NCBI GenBank assembly: GCA_014773175.1 | Contig: VXCM01000402.1 | Span: 401,458-465,457 of the forward strand | DNA length: 64,000 nt | Source of the DNA: Lucifuga dentata | Lineage: Eukaryota > Chordata > Actinopteri > Ophidiiformes > Bythitidae | Direction: 5' to 3' | Shown: positions 37,255-48,174 of the stretch, piece after piece | How positions within the stretch are numbered: the stretch's first letter is position 1 | How the letters are laid out: the number at the start of each line of letters is the position of its first letter | The notes under the pieces: generated by a model | What the model was told of the DNA's origin: nothing | Databases searched by the model: none | What the model saw: the letters and a program-made list of their open reading frames with translations, nothing else | Translations under genes and position numbers: made by a program

Positions 37255-37604
37255 GTCAGGATTCATCTTAGGGATAGGATGAGGAATTTGGACATGGGAA
37301 GGAAGCTTGGAGTGGTATTGTTCCTCCTTTGCGTCGAAAAGAGGTGTTTTGGGCATCTAGTCAGGTTACGTCTTTCCAGTTGGAGACCCAGGACATGCTG
37401 GAGGAATTATTTATCCCATCTGGTCAGGGAATGTCTTGGGATAATTAATCCATCCAGCATATTCTGGGTCTGCTCTGTGGTTTCCCAGTTAGAAAATCCA
37501 GGAGGAGGAGACCGAGGATATGCTGGAAGGATTATTTATCTCATCTGGTCAGGGAATGTCCAGGAAGAGCTCGAGGATATGGCTAGGGAGGAGGGACATC
37601 TGGG
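37255..37604 (+). pseudogene. RTE-like LINE ORF2 C-terminus (part 1)
   Basis: The frame from 37279 gives 'LGVVLFLLCVEKRCFGHLVR', 'RPRTCWRNYLSHLVRECLG' and later 'EELEDMAREEGHLG', matching the C-terminal end of a very common fish non-LTR element (usual form ...LLLRVER..RWFGHLVRM...RPRTRWRDYISRL.W..LG.PQEELEDVA...). A block of about 60 bases is repeated at 37382-37440 and 37508-37565, so the C-terminus carries a second, out-of-frame copy. A hAT element follows at 37605, and the LINE resumes at 38625. RTE-type placement is from memory of the family. Confidence 0.7.
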
Positions 37605-37932
37605 CAGAGGTGGATAGAGTAGTCAGAAACTGTACTCAAGTAAAAGTATTGTTAGTACTGTTATATTGATAACAGTAACTCAAGTATGTGTACTCACCAA
37701 AATAATTACTTGAATCAGAGTAAGAAAGTATCTATTAAAAAAATTACTTGAGTAGTGAGTAACTTTGACCAAGCTTATATTTTCAAATAATCAACAAGCT
37801 ATAAAGTGCTATAAAGGCAAAGTAGCCATATGTAGCTTCTAATACAATCCAAATCATATCATATAAAGAGACAGTAGACAGTAATAAATCAGATATTTAC
37901 CACATAACAAATCATGACAATTCTGGCCCCAA

Positions 37933-38096
37933 GACAGTTAGCTAGGTTAGCTTCATGAAGTTACTCAGAATAGAACAAGAAAACTTGAGTTAGCATTAGC
38001 AGCAGCAGCTAGTTAAGACAGTTAGCTAAGTTAGCTTCATGAATTTACTCACAATAGAACAGGAAAACTTGAGTTAGCATTAGCAGCAGCAGCTAG
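37933..38096 (+). repeat. 84-bp tandem repeat inside the hAT
   Basis: The unit starts 'GACAGTTAGCTA(G/A)GTTAGC' at 37933 and again at 38017, ends in 'GCAGCAGCAGCTAG', and runs straight into the gap. The copy at 63949 begins the same unit. Confidence 0.85.
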
Positions 38097-38164
38097 NNNN
38101 NNNNNNNNNNNNNNNNNNNNNNNNNNNNNNNNNNNNNNNNNNNNNNNNNNNNNNNNNNNNNNNN
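38097..38164. other. Assembly gap, 68 n
   Basis: This is the only multi-base n run in the window. It starts within 4 bases of where a third 84-bp unit would begin, so it probably hides more units. Confidence 0.95.
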
Positions 38165-38240
38165 TGATGCCGGGGCTGAATAATTCCCTAACTGTCTGCT
38201 GTTTCTCCGCGTCAGCCTTTCTCTTTTTAGAGTCCATTTT
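38165..38240 (-). pseudogene. Short coding-like start inside the hAT
   Basis: On the minus strand an ATG near 38237 in a good context (AAAATGG) opens a frame beginning MDSKKRKADAEKQQTVREL and running into the gap. The KKRK cluster would be a typical nuclear localisation signal, and basic starts are common in transposases. It may be the remnant N-terminus of the parental transposase, a captured host exon or chance. The gap blocks a decision. Confidence 0.3.
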
Positions 38241-38624
38241 TCGTCTAAGCACCAAGAAAATTATGAAAAAAAAACATCGTGTTTGCTCAGTTTAAGTTCA
38301 TTTTAATTCATATTATATTATATGCAAAGGCACCGGCCAGCCCATGTATCAAGCCGTGTCAACCCATCGTTGTCATGGAGATGACAGGACGCTAAATGTG
38401 ATTGGACCAAAGCTCTCTCACACAGTGGAGAAAGCAGAGAATTTTGACTCGTTGTGTCTCACAATTAATAAAAAAAAGTAACGCAAAGAGTGCGACCAAA
38501 CGTAACGGAGTAAAAGTATATTTTTTTCTTCATAAATATACTCAAGTATGAGTTAAAAGTATCCTGCAATAAAACTACAAGTAAATATGACTGAATAAAT
38601 GGAACACGTTACTACACACCTCTG

Positions 38625-38705
38625 CATCTGGACAACTTTTCTTAGCATGTTGTCTCAGCAACTTGGACCCAGATGACAAAATAGAACATGGATGTATGGC
38701 TGGAC
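38625..38705 (+). pseudogene. RTE-like LINE 3' end (part 2)
   Basis: After the hAT the LINE continues with 'CTTAGCATGTTGTCTCAGCAACTTGGACCCAGATGAC' and ends in 'ACATGGATGTATGGCTGG', a degraded form of the usual '...CGACCCGGA.CCGGATAAGCGG...ATGGATGG' tail. This confirms the insertion site. Confidence 0.65.
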
Positions 38706-39673
38706 ACTTTTCTGTCTAAATATGAGGATAAACCTGGTGTGATATCTCAAATTATTTCACAAGTGCAGTTTCATGTGGTCAGTCATGCACCAAAGCTTCC
38801 ATGCAGGATCTCTAGCAGATCAAAATCTACAATCCTGAGCTATCCAGAGATTGGGAGTTTGGATTCATCCTTCTGAAATCTGGATGCTACAGGTGCATAC
38901 AAATATCAAGCTAGGAGCTGTAGTTCTCACACACACACACACACACACACACACTCCAAACACTCCACTGTACACAGTCACGGATCAGAAGTGAGTGTGC
39001 ATGCTTGTGCACTCCAATGTACGTACACATACAGCCACAGATACAAACCCATAATACTCCCACTAACACACACACACACACAGGGCCAGCTTTATTTTGG
39101 CATGCTCCTCTGCGGTGAGCGGTGTGAGGGTTTAGGGGGATTGGACGATGTTGACTTTGCCGTGAACCTGCAGAGCCTCTGCACTCTCACAGCTGCCTCC
39201 CTCATCATTTGCAGAGGGCCTCCAATCACTGTGGAAAATCAGGGCTGGGAAGGGCAGGAGATATATCACTCCTTCCCTCCTCCCTCCATCTCCTTTTATA
39301 CTGCACTCTCCAACTGCGAGGAGGTTTTTATTGCCTCTCTTTCAAGGCGGTTGTCATAACTCACATTTCTTTGAGTTTATCTAATATTCCAATTATACAG
39401 CTGCATATTCGACGGCCGCTATTTTTAAGAGCACTTCTCAAGGGCAATGCTGCAGCTCAGGCGGTTCTTAGCTAGCTGACGAGGTGGTTGGCTAGCTGTG
39501 TTTTGGCCTTCGTCTGGATTTTTAATACTTGGCCTTCTCCACGATGGAATAAGCCAAACATTTCCCACCTGCTGTGTTTTAGCGTACAGTATTACAGCTG
39601 GAGAAGCTTGACTGTAAGGCTGGAGGGGAAGGATTTTGTACAGGAAAATGTTTGGATCTGGATTGTGCAGACA
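38706..39673. other. Unannotated, (CA)n runs
   Basis: (CA)n at about 38930-38954 and 39065-39081. The frames at 38991-39475 have no recognisable domain. Confidence 0.45.
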
Positions 39674-39674
39674 C

Positions 39675-39711
<37 letters not shown>
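39674..39711. repeat. (GAT)n microsatellite
   Basis: About 12 uninterrupted GAT units; encodes poly-Met in one frame by chance. Confidence 0.95.
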
Positions 39712-39712
<1 letters not shown>

Positions 39713-39902
39713 TCTCTTTTATGCTCTTTTTTTTTATCTGGAGTCTCACTATCCATGATCTATTTTTAAGTTAAGTCAACTCACATTTGTCATTTCCCAT
39801 TTAAAGGATATTTCAGTCATTTGTTTCATTTTTCTTTGACCACAATGCAACATATATGACAGACAACTACACCACTACCTCAAATGTTTCTAAGTATTAT
39901 TG

Positions 39903-39985
39903 GTGCATTTTCGACAGACCTCAGAATTCAGATTTTTCAAACTTCTTACTTGAAAAAATGTGTTGGAACGGCACGAGCTCCTGAT
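39903..39985 (+). repeat. Family D, single left arm
   Basis: 'TCGACAGACCTCAGAATTCAG' through 'GTTGGAACGGCAC' matches the left arm at 6228. Confidence 0.7.
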
Positions 39986-40499
39986 GTTGTTCCATTTGTT
40001 CAACAAATTACCTGTTTTTTCTGAGAATTGTCATAGTATTCCTTTGATTTTCTGAAAATAATCCACATACCGGTACCAGTAAACAGCTGATTACTGTAAG
40101 TGACATTAGCTAACATTAAGTTTTCCAGACTCCTCTTCCTTGTCTGAATCGCATTGATGAAGGTAAGGACAGCTTTACAAATGAGCTATAATTATCACGG
40201 CACTTATTTAGCTGTGTAATTATGGTGAGTTTTATTTATTTATTTATTGTTAAGAATCTCACCCGTTACATGTTTGCAGTAATTATCCTGTACCTGAGTT
40301 GGTGCGGGCCTGTCTATGTGCTGGAACATTCCTCGATATTTGGAATTCCCTCAGCCGACCCCCTGATGTTGTTCCATCAATTTATTTGTTTAGCAAATTA
40401 CCTGTTTTTCTGGGTATTGTCATAGTATTCTTGTGATTTTCTGAAAATAATCCACATACTGGTAAACATGATATTTCTTTCAGCAGCTGATTACTGTAA
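39981..40499 (+). repeat. Local direct duplication, about 120-135 bp
   Basis: 39981-40099 and 40363-40499 share 'CTGATGTTGTTCCAT', 'CAAATTACCTGTTTTT', 'ATTGTCATAGTATTC', 'TTTTCTGAAAATAATCCACATAC' and 'CAGCTGATTACTGTAA'. The copies lie 382 bp apart in the same orientation and are diverged, with no n between. Confidence 0.8.
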
Positions 40500-41285
40500 T
40501 GGATGGATCACGGCTTACTGGCCGCCATAAAATGTGCTGAATAAGATGTTTAGTCAGGAAATACATCATTCTAAGGTATGATTTAAACTGTTTTCCATGG
40601 GTAGTGGTAATGGGTAGTATTTCCACCCCTGGAAATTTCATTCTCTGGGATCTGATTTGAATTACTCGTGTATAAGCTGACCCCCGATTTGCGTTGTGAA
40701 ATTTGGTTAAAAAANGCGTAACCTTTATCGCTTGATATTGACTTTTTTTTTTTGTTTGAACCACTGGACTAGTCAGACAGTCCTCCCATGCCCTGTTTTG
40801 TTTTGTGCTGATTTCCATTTGCGTCTCTTTCCCAGATGTTGGCTGAAGGCTCTCTGCAGCTGAGAGTTCCTCTGGGGTTGAGGAGTTGAGGAGTGGAAGT
40901 GTTGAGATGAGAGCTAGTGGATGTTAGAAAGCAAAAGCACTCCAGGATGAAGTATGATGTCCCTGGAGACATTACAAACTGTGTGTGCGTGTGGTACTCA
41001 CAGGATGACTGGGGCTGCTGTGCACATACAGTAAACTAGATTAATTTATTCACAACCTGAGGGCAGGTTAAAAAATGAAGACCCTGGCTAAAAGCAATTG
41101 TCTCAATTGATTCTCATCCAAATTTTAACGCTGTATTTTTGGTGAATTTCCCCCCAAGCACTCTCTACTCTGAATATGAGTTTTTGGCTCAAAAACAGCT
41201 TTTGAAGCAAAAAACTCACCATATTATTGCATGCTAAATCTTCTGCAATAAACCATTTTGAAATGTCAGGATGTGGATTATTAAA
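40500..41285. other. Unannotated, one n
   Basis: A single n at 40715 in an A run. Nothing else is recognised. Confidence 0.5.
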
Positions 41286-41325
41286 AATCCATCTATTCAA
41301 ATCAAGTGAGTTGAATAGATGGATT
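41286..41325. repeat. Perfect 15-bp stem with 10-base loop
   Basis: AATCCATCTATTCAA (41286-41300), loop ATCAAGTGAG, then the exact complement TTGAATAGATGGATT (41311-41325). Confidence 0.85.
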
Positions 41326-41429
41326 CAAATTTACCTGTATAGCCCTATATCTAATAAAATGTCCTGAAAGGGCTTTGCAGGTCCACACCTGAACAATTCC
41401 CGATCAAGGAAGAACTTCCTGAAAGCCTT

Positions 41430-41742
41430 AAAAAAACATATTTTGAATGTTTGAGCCCAATAAATATAACCCACAAAAATATTAGTTACTGCCAAGCATT
41501 TTCCAAAACATACTACTGGAGTGGTACATTTTCGAATTATTTTTGCTTTTTTGTTCAGTTCATTCCAGTACGCTATAAAAAAAAATCTGCTTGTCTGATT
41601 GAAACATGCTTTAGATAAGTAATCCATCACAGTGAACAAAAAAGTTTTTAATTTAACCAATCCAACGCGGAGCTACGCCGAAGAAAATGTATGTCTCCAC
41701 CAGGGAATATAGTTCCAGGAGAAAACTGCTTTTTCCAAGACA
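41430..41742. mobile_element. TTAA MITE family 1, older copy, left part
   Basis: Shares 'ATTTTCCAAAACATACTACTGGAGTGG', 'AGTTCATTCCAGTACGCTAT' and 'CTCCACCAGGGAATATAGTTCC' with family 1. It is cut at 41743 by a younger copy and continues at about 42309. Confidence 0.75.
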
Positions 41743-42308
41743 TTAAAGGACCATACCATCCATTTTGCATGTTTGAGCCTAATATATTCAATTTTCATAC
41801 ATGTTACGTTACTGACAATCATTTCCCAAACCATACTACTGGAACGGTGAATTAAAAATGTTTTTCCTACTTTCCAGACTGCCAATGGTTTCAGTTCATT
41901 CTGGTATTAAAATCAACTTGTTGATATTCGAAATATTCTTGGGATAGGTAATCTATCATTGCAAACAAGATGTGTATTCAGGGTTTTTTTGTTTTAGAAG
42001 TTACATAATTTTAGTGTTTAAGCGCAACAAAAAGTATGGAGTCAATGTATGTCTCCACTGGGAAATATAGTCCCAAAAGAAGACCTGTGTTTATCAAAAT
42101 ATTTAATCGCCCGTGACTTCATAAGGCTGCATAACTATTAGCAGGCAAAACATCGATTTTTAAGACTATTTGATTTTGAAAGATTAAGAGATTTTGCAAA
42201 ATATCAGGAAAGCTGAAATATGGTTTTATCCTTTGGGAAAGTATTGTCTTGTATAAAAACTGAATATATTAGGCTCAAACATGCAAAATGGATGGTAAGG
42301 TCCTTTAA
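41743..42308. mobile_element. TTAA MITE family 1, younger nested copy
   Basis: The element spans 41747-42304 between TTAA (41743-41746) and TTAA (42305-42308), starting AGGACCATACCATCC and ending GGATGGTAAGGTCCT in complement. It is inserted in an older member of its own family. Confidence 0.85.
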
Positions 42309-42400
42309 AATGACTGTTCCTTATACAATTGTGCATAGGTGTTAGCAGGCAAAACACTGACATTTGGGGTTTGTGTGTCATCTGAACTCATTCACATTTC
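42309..42400. mobile_element. TTAA MITE family 1, older copy, right part
   Basis: 'GTGTTAGCAGGCAAAACACTGACATTT' and 'GTGTCATCTGAAC' match 16845-16895 of the diverged copy, so this is the remainder of the split element. Its own right end is not preserved. Confidence 0.6.
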
Positions 42401-42786
42401 TGTCTGGCTGCTGCACAGTTGATTTACACTGTCCCACACACACTCATGGAATGCACGATATGCAGTCTATCTCAGCCTTGGAGAGCCACAGCCACAGTCA
42501 TGAGGGACAGATTAGCAGAGCACATTTAGTGACTCTCTTCCTGTGAAAGTAGCTGATATCCACTCTAAAAGTCATCGGATTTGTCGCAAGTCGCTAAAGC
42601 GTTCTTAAAAGTTGTTAGATCTAGCGACAGATCTGCAAAGTTTGTAACACTGCCTGGAACACGAATCTAAACTGTGATCAGCATAGCTAATGAAGTGACC
42701 TCAGAATCTAGAATATGGTAAAAAAGAAAAAGAAAAAAGCCACTAAAAGAGAGAGAGTCAAGTAAAATGTCCACAAATGGGTGTAC
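42401..42786. other. Unannotated sequence
   Basis: Nothing recognised. Confidence 0.5.
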
Positions 42787-43215
42787 ATCAGTCATCCTCA
42801 AAATCCGACCTCCAGTCCAAATCCAGACTGAACCACAACTGTCTCTGGACTCTGAGCAAATTATACTTTTCATATGTATTATCTGTATTATCNACCACAA
42901 CTGTCTCTGGACTCTGAGCAAATTATACTTTTCATATGTATTATCTGTATTATCTGCGACATCGCTGCAACGCAACAAATCAAAATTCTCTGCTTTCTCT
43001 GCTGCAAAATGAAACAGAATGTCCAAATGAGAGTTGACAAGCCAGCTAGGTTCTTCTGCACCCGCACCCACCCCTCCACCCCTCGCTAATCACCTTAAAT
43101 CGTCGGTAAAAATTAGGATCCCAATCCGACCTGGCTTGACTGACTTTAATAAACAGACCTTTGTCTTGTTGAAAACTTTCTTTGTGGACCTTTAACATTT
43201 GTATTTGAGTACCCC
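42787..43215 (-). repeat. Family C interspersed repeat, reverse copy
   Basis: Runs from 'ATCAGTCATCCTCAAAAT' to 'CTTTGTGGACCTTTAA', the two ends of 33700-34215 in complement. The n at 42893 doubles a 61-bp block (42832-42892/42894-42954). Confidence 0.65.
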
Positions 43216-44890
43216 CGGCATACATTATTCTTCCCATTTTTCCCTGTCCACAGTTAGTTAGTAGAGAAATGGGGGAACATCCACAGATGTGCAGCTTGGA
43301 AGAGGTGCAGGGTGGCAGACTAAAAGTGGTTAAGATGCTCCAGGCCTGAAATTGGAGGGAATGCATAGCCAAATGCATAGCTGACTATACTGGCCTGTTC
43401 CCAAAACTGAAACCACTAAAGGTATGTTTCCTTTAGCTTTTGGCGTTGACACATCACCAGGCCTCCAGCCTGCAGTTAAAACCAAAGCTTAGGTTCTGCT
43501 AAGCAGACATATCTTCTGCTCATTCATTGTTTGAAAACCCAGGAGATGGCGAGTCGAGAAATGATCTATTTCAATTCATAATGAAAGCCAGCACACAATT
43601 CAGCTCAATTGCTTTTTCGCCCAGATCAGTGAAATTCAAGCCCGTCCATTCATTCCCCTTGAACAGGCAGCACATACCAAAACCCAAACCAAATTACAGC
43701 AAGAGCAGAGAAACTGAAAACAAGAGGCAGCGTTACAAAAGACAGGAAGAAGACACAATATCTGGGATTTATTTGTACATGCACTGTTGGCCAAAGAAAA
43801 TGGACATCTCTGGCAGCTGCTTCCATTTTGGATTCTTTCAAGCCTACTGCATGACTTCGCTGACCTTCTCTGGTCACCGATGGCAGCAGACTGAAAATAT
43901 CTGGTGAGAAATTATCACAGCGCATTGAAATAGGTCTGCGGTGGATACAGGGAATTGGAAGGGCTGGTTTTTGGTTCTCTTATTTACTTTCATACCTGTG
44001 AGGTGGACTATAAGCCGCTCAGACCACAGGGCCAATTTCTGCTGCAATTTCCTGGCTGGTCTAAAGCAGCTGCGCTCAGAAATTGAGCTGAGCAAAGTAA
44101 TATAAAAGCAAATTGGTAGAAGCCTCAACTCTTGTACATTTAAACTCATATAGCCTAAATTCTCCATACAGCATGGGAAAATGAGAATATGGAATGCCAC
44201 AGAATTCTCAGGAAATATGATTCTGTGTAGATGAAGATAATTTTTGAGGATATAAACATGCATCTGTGTCAAAGCCAAAATGCAGTCTTGTATTCCCCCA
44301 TCATGAATGTGGAGAGTCTAGACTATTACACAGCAAAGAGATCATAACACTTACTTAGATTTGTTGTATCTGGCACCTGCATATTTGTTTTGCAAGACTC
44401 TGCTGGCTCGCCTCCTTGTCCTTATGGTCACGGTCTGTGGTAATATCATGCAAATGATATACAGAGCTGGTTTACTTGACCTGCCTGGACATGGCTGTTA
44501 TTTCTCTGCTTTAATTCACTCTGACACATCTGCCAGTTGAAGCATTTTGTCATCAAAGCCAAAAGCAGCATTTTCTCAGTAATTTCCAAGTCAGGACCTG
44601 AGAACGGGGCTGGTCTCTGCGTTGCCTCTGGCCGGCCAAAAGGGCTTGTTAGCTGACGGCTAATCAGCCAGCTATTCCCTAAATAGAAATGAGCCATTAG
44701 CTAGTTCTGTGTCAGCAGTTCTGTAAGGTGGAAATGACTTCATTTCCAGTCTCTGAATCACAAGAAACAGTTTTCCAAAAACATTACAAAAAAATAAAAA
44801 TAAAAATAAAAAATAAAAAAAATTCCTGCATTAAATTTTTAAAACGTAAGTAAGTGTAAACTATCAGCACTATAAATTACTCAAGCCTAT
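43216..44890. other. Unannotated sequence
   Basis: Mostly high-complexity sequence. Frames at 43527-44278 are without recognisable domains. An A-rich tract ends the stretch. Confidence 0.45.
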
Positions 44891-44924
44891 GGAGCCCCTT
44901 AGGGGTCCTGTGAAAAAAAAAAAG

Positions 44925-44957
<33 letters not shown>

Positions 44958-45478
44958 NTTTTTTTTTTTTTTTTTTTTCCCCCACTTTCTGTAAATGCTT
45001 CTGAAACGTACTAAAAATAGGTCAAAGCTACAGCACATGCAACGGAGTTGTTTTGCTACTGTTTGAGTTAAGTCAACTCTCGTTAAAGAATTAACCATTA
45101 TAAATGCACAAAAATACACTGTTGGAACTGACAAACACTAGAACACTGTCATAAGCAGTAGTGAGTTAGTGACTTTATTCACTGACTTGTTTTTTCACAG
45201 TCACAGACACGTTAGCTGCTTGCTAGCATTAGCATTTAGCTAACTGGAAATCATTCCTCAAACAGCAGCACAACAGCTCCGTTGTGCTGTAGCTTTGACC
45301 TTTCAGAAGAGAGAAAAAAAACAAGGACAAACAAACGAGTAAAAAAAAGAATTTTTTTTTAACCTCCAACTGATTTATTTATTTATTTATTTTTTACCTC
45401 CAACTCATTTTTTTTTTCTTCCATGTCCCCTTAGGGGCACTTTATTTATTTTTTCCACATGTGACCCCAAGGGGTTCC
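44891..45478. mobile_element. Family E foldback element, copy 1
   Basis: Starts GGAGCCCCTTAGGGGTCCTGTG and ends CACATGTGACCCCAAGGGGTTCC, an inverted pair. The arms also pair internally ('CAAAGCTACAGCAC', 'AGTTGTTTTGCT...'). The poly(A)-n-poly(T) at 44958 joins two inverted arms and may be misassembled. A second copy is at 49866-50508, whose internal order is reversed. Confidence 0.75.
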
Positions 45479-45734
45479 GTACAATCCTGATCAATGTATT
45501 TTTTTGAAAAAAGGATCTTAAATCTTACTTTTTTTTATTTTTATTTGGGATAAACCCCTTGAGATAATGAAGAAAAACCATAGAACAGGAGAGCTTCTTG
45601 AAAATAGTAATAGTACAAAAAAAGATGGTGCTCTTTGGTAAAGGGCATGAACAAATCTAAAAAACAGAGGAGAAACCAAGGGCACTCGTCAAAAAAAGGT
45701 TAAATTGGCAGGTTCTAAAAGTAGAACATAATTA

Positions 45735-45885
45735 AAAACTAATACTTCTATGCATTTCGGCATCCAGCCTTCTTCAGGAAGTTCTGTGCAAACTCCACAC
45801 AGAAAGGCCCTGCCCCGGCCAGGAATCAAACCCAGGACCTTCTGTGAGGCAACAGCGCTAACCACTGAGCACTGTGCCACCCAAT
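45735..45885 (-). repeat. tRNA-headed SINE, 5' part
   Basis: The reverse complement begins GGTGGCACAGTGCTCAGTGG (A-box-like), then TTAGCGCTGTTGCCTCACAG, GGTCCTGGGTTTGATTCCTGG (B-box-like) and 'CCTTTCTGTGTGGAGTTTGCA'. It then diverges into 'CCTGAAGAAGGCTGGATGCCG'. The usual SINE body and tail are missing. Confidence 0.75.
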
Positions 45886-46398
45886 TAAACAATAAATACA
45901 ATGCTTAAGCATTACTTAGATGTCTGAACAGTCACAGAGAAGCTTTGAAGCAGTAAAACCTTCACTGAATAATGATCAGTCAGGTAGAACCGTTTAATTA
46001 TCACCTCTCTTTGTCTGTGTTGATCAGATTGAAATGATGCGCATGTTAAGGTGAGAAGTATTCCTGGAAGACGTTAAGTGCATGAAAAGTGTTCCTAATT
46101 TAGTTCTTATATCTCTTTAATTAGTACCTTGTAGAGTCTCAGTGAAATGAATTCTAGCATGTTTCTTTTATTTGCATATGCAACAACGTAAAATGCATGT
46201 GGGCTGTTTGTTGAGCTGAAAGAGAGAACGCTGAGCTGATCTTTATCAAGCAAAACACTGCTGAACTGACAATGAATTAATTATAACTGGCAAGCAAATA
46301 ACTTTTGATATCTCTGTTGTGTCACTAAATAAGTGTAACGTAAATTGCGACTGAAAGGTTTCTTATGCTTTCATAGCAGCCGATTTCATTCTTATTAA
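45886..46398. other. Unannotated sequence
   Basis: Nothing recognised before the TTAA border of family B. Confidence 0.5.
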
Positions 46399-46938
46399 AG
46401 GAGATATGCAGATTTCCACGTTCTTGTTTTCATTTAAGGTTTATTTTGAATCCTTTGCAAAACCTTTTAATGAGGAAAAAAAAACAAAAACATTGATCCA
46501 CTTGCACACTCCCTTGCTGCAGCACTGTAGACTGAATAAAAACAAGCTATTTTAGATTAAACGCTCCTCCTGAAAACCCTGTTCTGTTCTGATTGGCTGG
46601 CTGCATCAGGCCTGAGATGGCAACATCCACAACAGCACCTGCAGACACAACATGGATGCTGGCTAAAATATGCTAGTATTTGTTGGGTGTGTCTAACCAG
46701 GTGTGGTGTCGGCAGGTAAATTCACGTGTTACATGTTGATATGAACATGTTACAGAAGTAAAGGACCAATCAAAAACCAAGCTTTCAGGGCATTTCAGGA
46801 CCTGTGGGTTTGTCTTACTGGATGCATTTCAAACAGGCTCAACCCGAAGTTTTGCAAATTTGACAGCTTTAATACATACATCCTCTTGTATTATACAATA
46901 AAATGAAGGGAAATAATGAAAACCAGAATAAATCCCCT
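46399..46938. mobile_element. Family B element, best-preserved copy
   Basis: TTAA (46395-46398), AGGAGATATGCAGATTT at the left; the complement of the right end is AGGGGATTTATTCTG, followed by TTCA (degraded TTAA). It has no open reading frame. This copy shows that family B is also TTAA-targeting, though its ends differ from family 1. Confidence 0.65.
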
Positions 46939-47299
46939 TTCAAGATTCTGTGTGCCATTTTTTTGTGTCTTCAACTGCCACATTTCCCATTTCCCTGCCG
47001 CATCCTGTCTCAAGGGGATGCAGCTACTTGACCGCCCGCCCCACCCCACCCTGCATTACTTCTGAAGTTCACAAAAGATAAAAGCAAAGAACAGTCCTTC
47101 AAGTCAGATCCAAAGTTCATTTAAATGTCAAACTGAAATACTGAAAGTGGAATAGATGAAAAGCTGTTCCTGTTTTCCTTTGCGTGCTAATCGAGCACTT
47201 CCTGCATATCTGACCCGCTGACACACAACGTGAAACGAGGAGGCTGACAGTCTTATGATGTGTCATGTGCTTTACTGTAATTTTTATTTGTTATTTGTT
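46939..47299. other. Unannotated sequence
   Basis: Nothing recognised. Confidence 0.5.
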
Positions 47300-47830
47300 T
47301 GTACAGATATTAAAAAAGACAGTTAAGCAAAATAACAAAAAGATGAAAGTCGTACAAAATTATTACTAGTAAAAAAAAAAAAAAAAAAAANAAAAAAAAA
47401 AAAAAAAAAAGCATAAAAGCATAATGTGCAGGAGAAGCTAAAAAAACTTAAAAGTTTGTCTGGTGGCCTTCCCAAAATTAGAAGCACAACTCTATATGAA
47501 CTTATTGCATCAGATAAGCATTAAATAGAATAATAATAGTAATGAAAGAAACAGAAGTACATCACAAAAAAGAAAAAACGAGACAATCTGAGTTAAAGCG
47601 CTAAGATGGGAAACAGCAAAAGAAGATGAGAATCATAACAAATGGCTAGGATTGGTTCAACAGAGAACATTTTAACTGCTTTTTAAACAAATTAAAATTC
47701 GCACAAGATCTAATGCAAATTGGTAATTCGTTCCAAAACATGAGACCTCTAAATCTAATAGAAAACTGACAGAACATTGACTTAAATTAGTGAAGGTGAA
47801 GATTGTTTGAAGACCTTGTGTCATATTTGA
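47300..47830. repeat. Possible old interspersed repeat with poly(A) n
   Basis: Contains the n at 47391 in poly(A) and the block shared with 21982 (see that entry). The class is unknown. Confidence 0.35.
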
Positions 47831-48174
47831 ATGTTTTTCCTGTTAAAAATCAAATTTTAGATTCAGAAATTACCTAACAGCGTCTCACACACTCTTACAT
47901 TTATTTTTCATCAACCTTGTGATGATGATGCACTTGTTCTTGTGACTAGACACTCTTCTTGTCTGGAGCACGCTGCTATTCATTCGCTGCAGACAGCAAC
48001 AGCATAATAACATTCATTTCTGTCTCAGAATATTTGGTTTAAGTGTTATTATATATACATACATCTACTGTAACTAAGCAATTGAATAAACTGGTATAAA
48101 TTAACTGGCTTAATGTCTTGCTTAAGGACACTTCAGAAGTCAGCTCTTGCAGGTATCTGGCCTGACACTGATGC

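Larger units (their letters stand above)
37597..38632. mobile_element. hAT non-autonomous element with internal gap
   Basis: The element spans 37605-38624. The left end is CAGAGGTGGATAGAGTAGTC and the complement of the right end is CAGAGGTGTGTAGTAACGTG. Target duplication: CATCTGGG (37597-37604) against CATCTGGA (38625-38632), 7 of 8 bases. Subterminal blocks 'ACTCAAGTA' and 'AAAAGTAT' are in inverted order. The interior has an 84-bp tandem repeat and a 68-base gap. A second copy starts at 63611. Confidence 0.85.

Noticed and set aside
37279..37617. 112-codon open frame as a gene
   Set aside because: It is the C-terminus of an RTE-like LINE with a duplicated block and ends in a hAT insertion.
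45735..45885. Functional tRNA gene
   Set aside because: The A- and B-box-like blocks belong to a SINE head; no full cloverleaf or terminator is present.
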